33,729 nt of DNA from Verrucomicrobiota bacterium (GTDB lineage: Bacteria > Verrucomicrobiota > Verrucomicrobiia > Limisphaerales > UBA1100), in NCBI GenBank assembly GCA_030747505.1, contig JASLKQ010000032.1:1-33729 (forward strand), given 5' to 3'. Below, piece after piece: positions 33,084-33,729 of the stretch. The position numbers and the translations under genes were made by a program. Position 1 is the stretch's first letter; each line of letters opens with the position of its first letter. The notes beneath the pieces were generated by a model. That model was not told the origin of the DNA, did not search any database, and was given only the letters and a program-made list of their open reading frames with translations.

Positions 33084-33729
33084 ATGCACACCGCCAAATC
33101 ATATTGGATACTGTCCCTAGCGGGCATATTGCTGATTACCGGTCTTCCCCTGTCTGCTGCCGAAAAGAAGCCCGATAAGTCTATCGAGGAGAAAACCAAA
33201 ATCCACAGGCTCAATACCAAACAACGTTCGGCCTACGATGCCTTCGTATACCTCAACCGCATTCCCGCTAAAGCAGATGAAGGTGAGGAGATACTCGATT
33301 TCACGGCACGCGTTTACAGCCTGCTAGCCAACCAGGAAGGTCGGGTCCTGATCAAGCTCCCCAAGGGCATGGGGCGCGAGGCCTATCTTGGTTACAAGAC
33401 TTTCATGCGCACCGATGCCAAGGTGAGCAACGGCAACTGCGTCACCTGCCATACCCCGGAAAAGTTTACCGATCTAAAAAAACACGTCGTAAATCAAAAC
33501 GGCAAAGCACTCCCCACCCCCTCACTGCGCAATCTGGCCAAAGATAAAGTGAATATCGCCAAAATGCTGCAATCCAAACTTGCCGCAGCCAAGGAACCCG
33601 ATGCATCGAAGGATTATAAGTTAATGAAGCTAAACAAAACCGACCTCACCCATCTCGAAGCGTTTCTTAAACAGATGAACGATGTCGACGACAAAACTTT
33701 CCGAGAACTCATTCTTAAATCCAATGTTT
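33084..33729 (+). CDS. Exported c-type cytochrome protein (3' end outside window)
   Basis: From ATG 33084 the frame is open to the window edge for 215 codons. The signal peptide is MHTAKSYWILSLAGILLITG followed by LPLSAAEKK. A single heme-binding motif Cys119-VT-Cys122-His123 lies in SNGNCVTCHTPEKF. After it, TPSLRNL resembles the segment that follows the heme in many diheme or monoheme electron-transfer cytochromes, and LEAFLKQMNDVDD ends the visible helical part. It is probably a periplasmic electron carrier or the start of a larger cytochrome. A clear TATAAT promoter lies upstream, and it is transcribed in the same direction as the Fis-like gene. Confidence 0.75.
   Translation, partial: MHTAKSYWILSLAGILLITGLPLSAAEKKPDKSIEEKTKIHRLNTKQRSAYDAFVYLNRIPAKADEGEEILDFTARVYSLLANQEGRVLIKLPKGMGREAYLGYKTFMRTDAKVSNGNCVTCHTPEKFTDLKKHVVNQNGKALPTPSLRNLAKDKVNIAKMLQSKLAAAKEPDASKDYKLMKLNKTDLTHLEAFLKQMNDVDDKTFRELILKSNV

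Overview
The window most resembles a marine or aquatic member of the PVC superphylum, and Verrucomicrobiota is my best guess. The clues are a Tat-exported DUF1552 protein paired with a planctomycete-type cytochrome c/DUF1587-DUF1592-DUF1588-DUF1585 protein, five formylglycine sulfatases in about 16 kb, an ECF sigma factor with a FecR-type partner, and small leucine-rich lipoproteins. No rRNA or marker gene fixes the lineage.

Layout. Positions 2-262 hold the C-terminus of a Gly/Met repeat protein cut by the window edge. A Ski2-like DEAD/DEAH helicase follows on the minus strand. Divergent from it is a queuosine-precursor operon, queF-queC-queE. Its queC has no ordinary start codon upstream of its PP-loop and lacks all four cysteines of the usual zinc site. 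A tRNA-Leu(CAA) follows. An 88-bp exact copy of most of that tRNA lies 2,058 bp downstream. Between the copies is a small, decayed integrated element with an integrase fragment, a CatB-like acetyltransferase and two small lipoproteins, one of them truncated. Its inner ends carry a 17-bp repeat at nearly symmetric distances. Just outside it are two small paralogous membrane proteins and a SprT-like metalloprotein.

From 8.8 to 14 kb are three exported proteins: a thioredoxin/repeat-linker/alpha-beta hydrolase fusion preceded by an ECF-like promoter, a LamG/DUF1080-like coiled-coil protein, and a double esterase (SASA plus SGNH). A 0.9-kb segment follows (14000-14934), bounded by 24-bp direct repeats that look like a tRNA T-arm. 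It holds a small membrane-protein gene interrupted by an in-frame TGA.

The minus strand from 26821 to 14947 is a near-continuous gene train. First come sulfatase, sialidase-like BNR protein, sulfatase, WrbA-like flavoprotein, omega-amidase-like nitrilase and sulfatase; then DUF1552, PSCyt/DUF1592 and sulfatase. Several junctions are ATGA or TGATG overlaps. A divergent exported protein with two C-terminal NIPSNAP domains, another sulfatase, a sigma/FecR pair (ATGA overlap), a stand-alone Fis-type HTH protein and the start of a c-type cytochrome complete the window. Together the 12-30 kb genes look like a periplasmic system for desulfating and deacetylating a sulfated, acylated polymer, probably a glycan; no classical glycoside hydrolase or transporter is visible, so the substrate is open. 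The sigma/FecR pair and the HTH protein may regulate it, and a TGTAACTT motif recurs around them.
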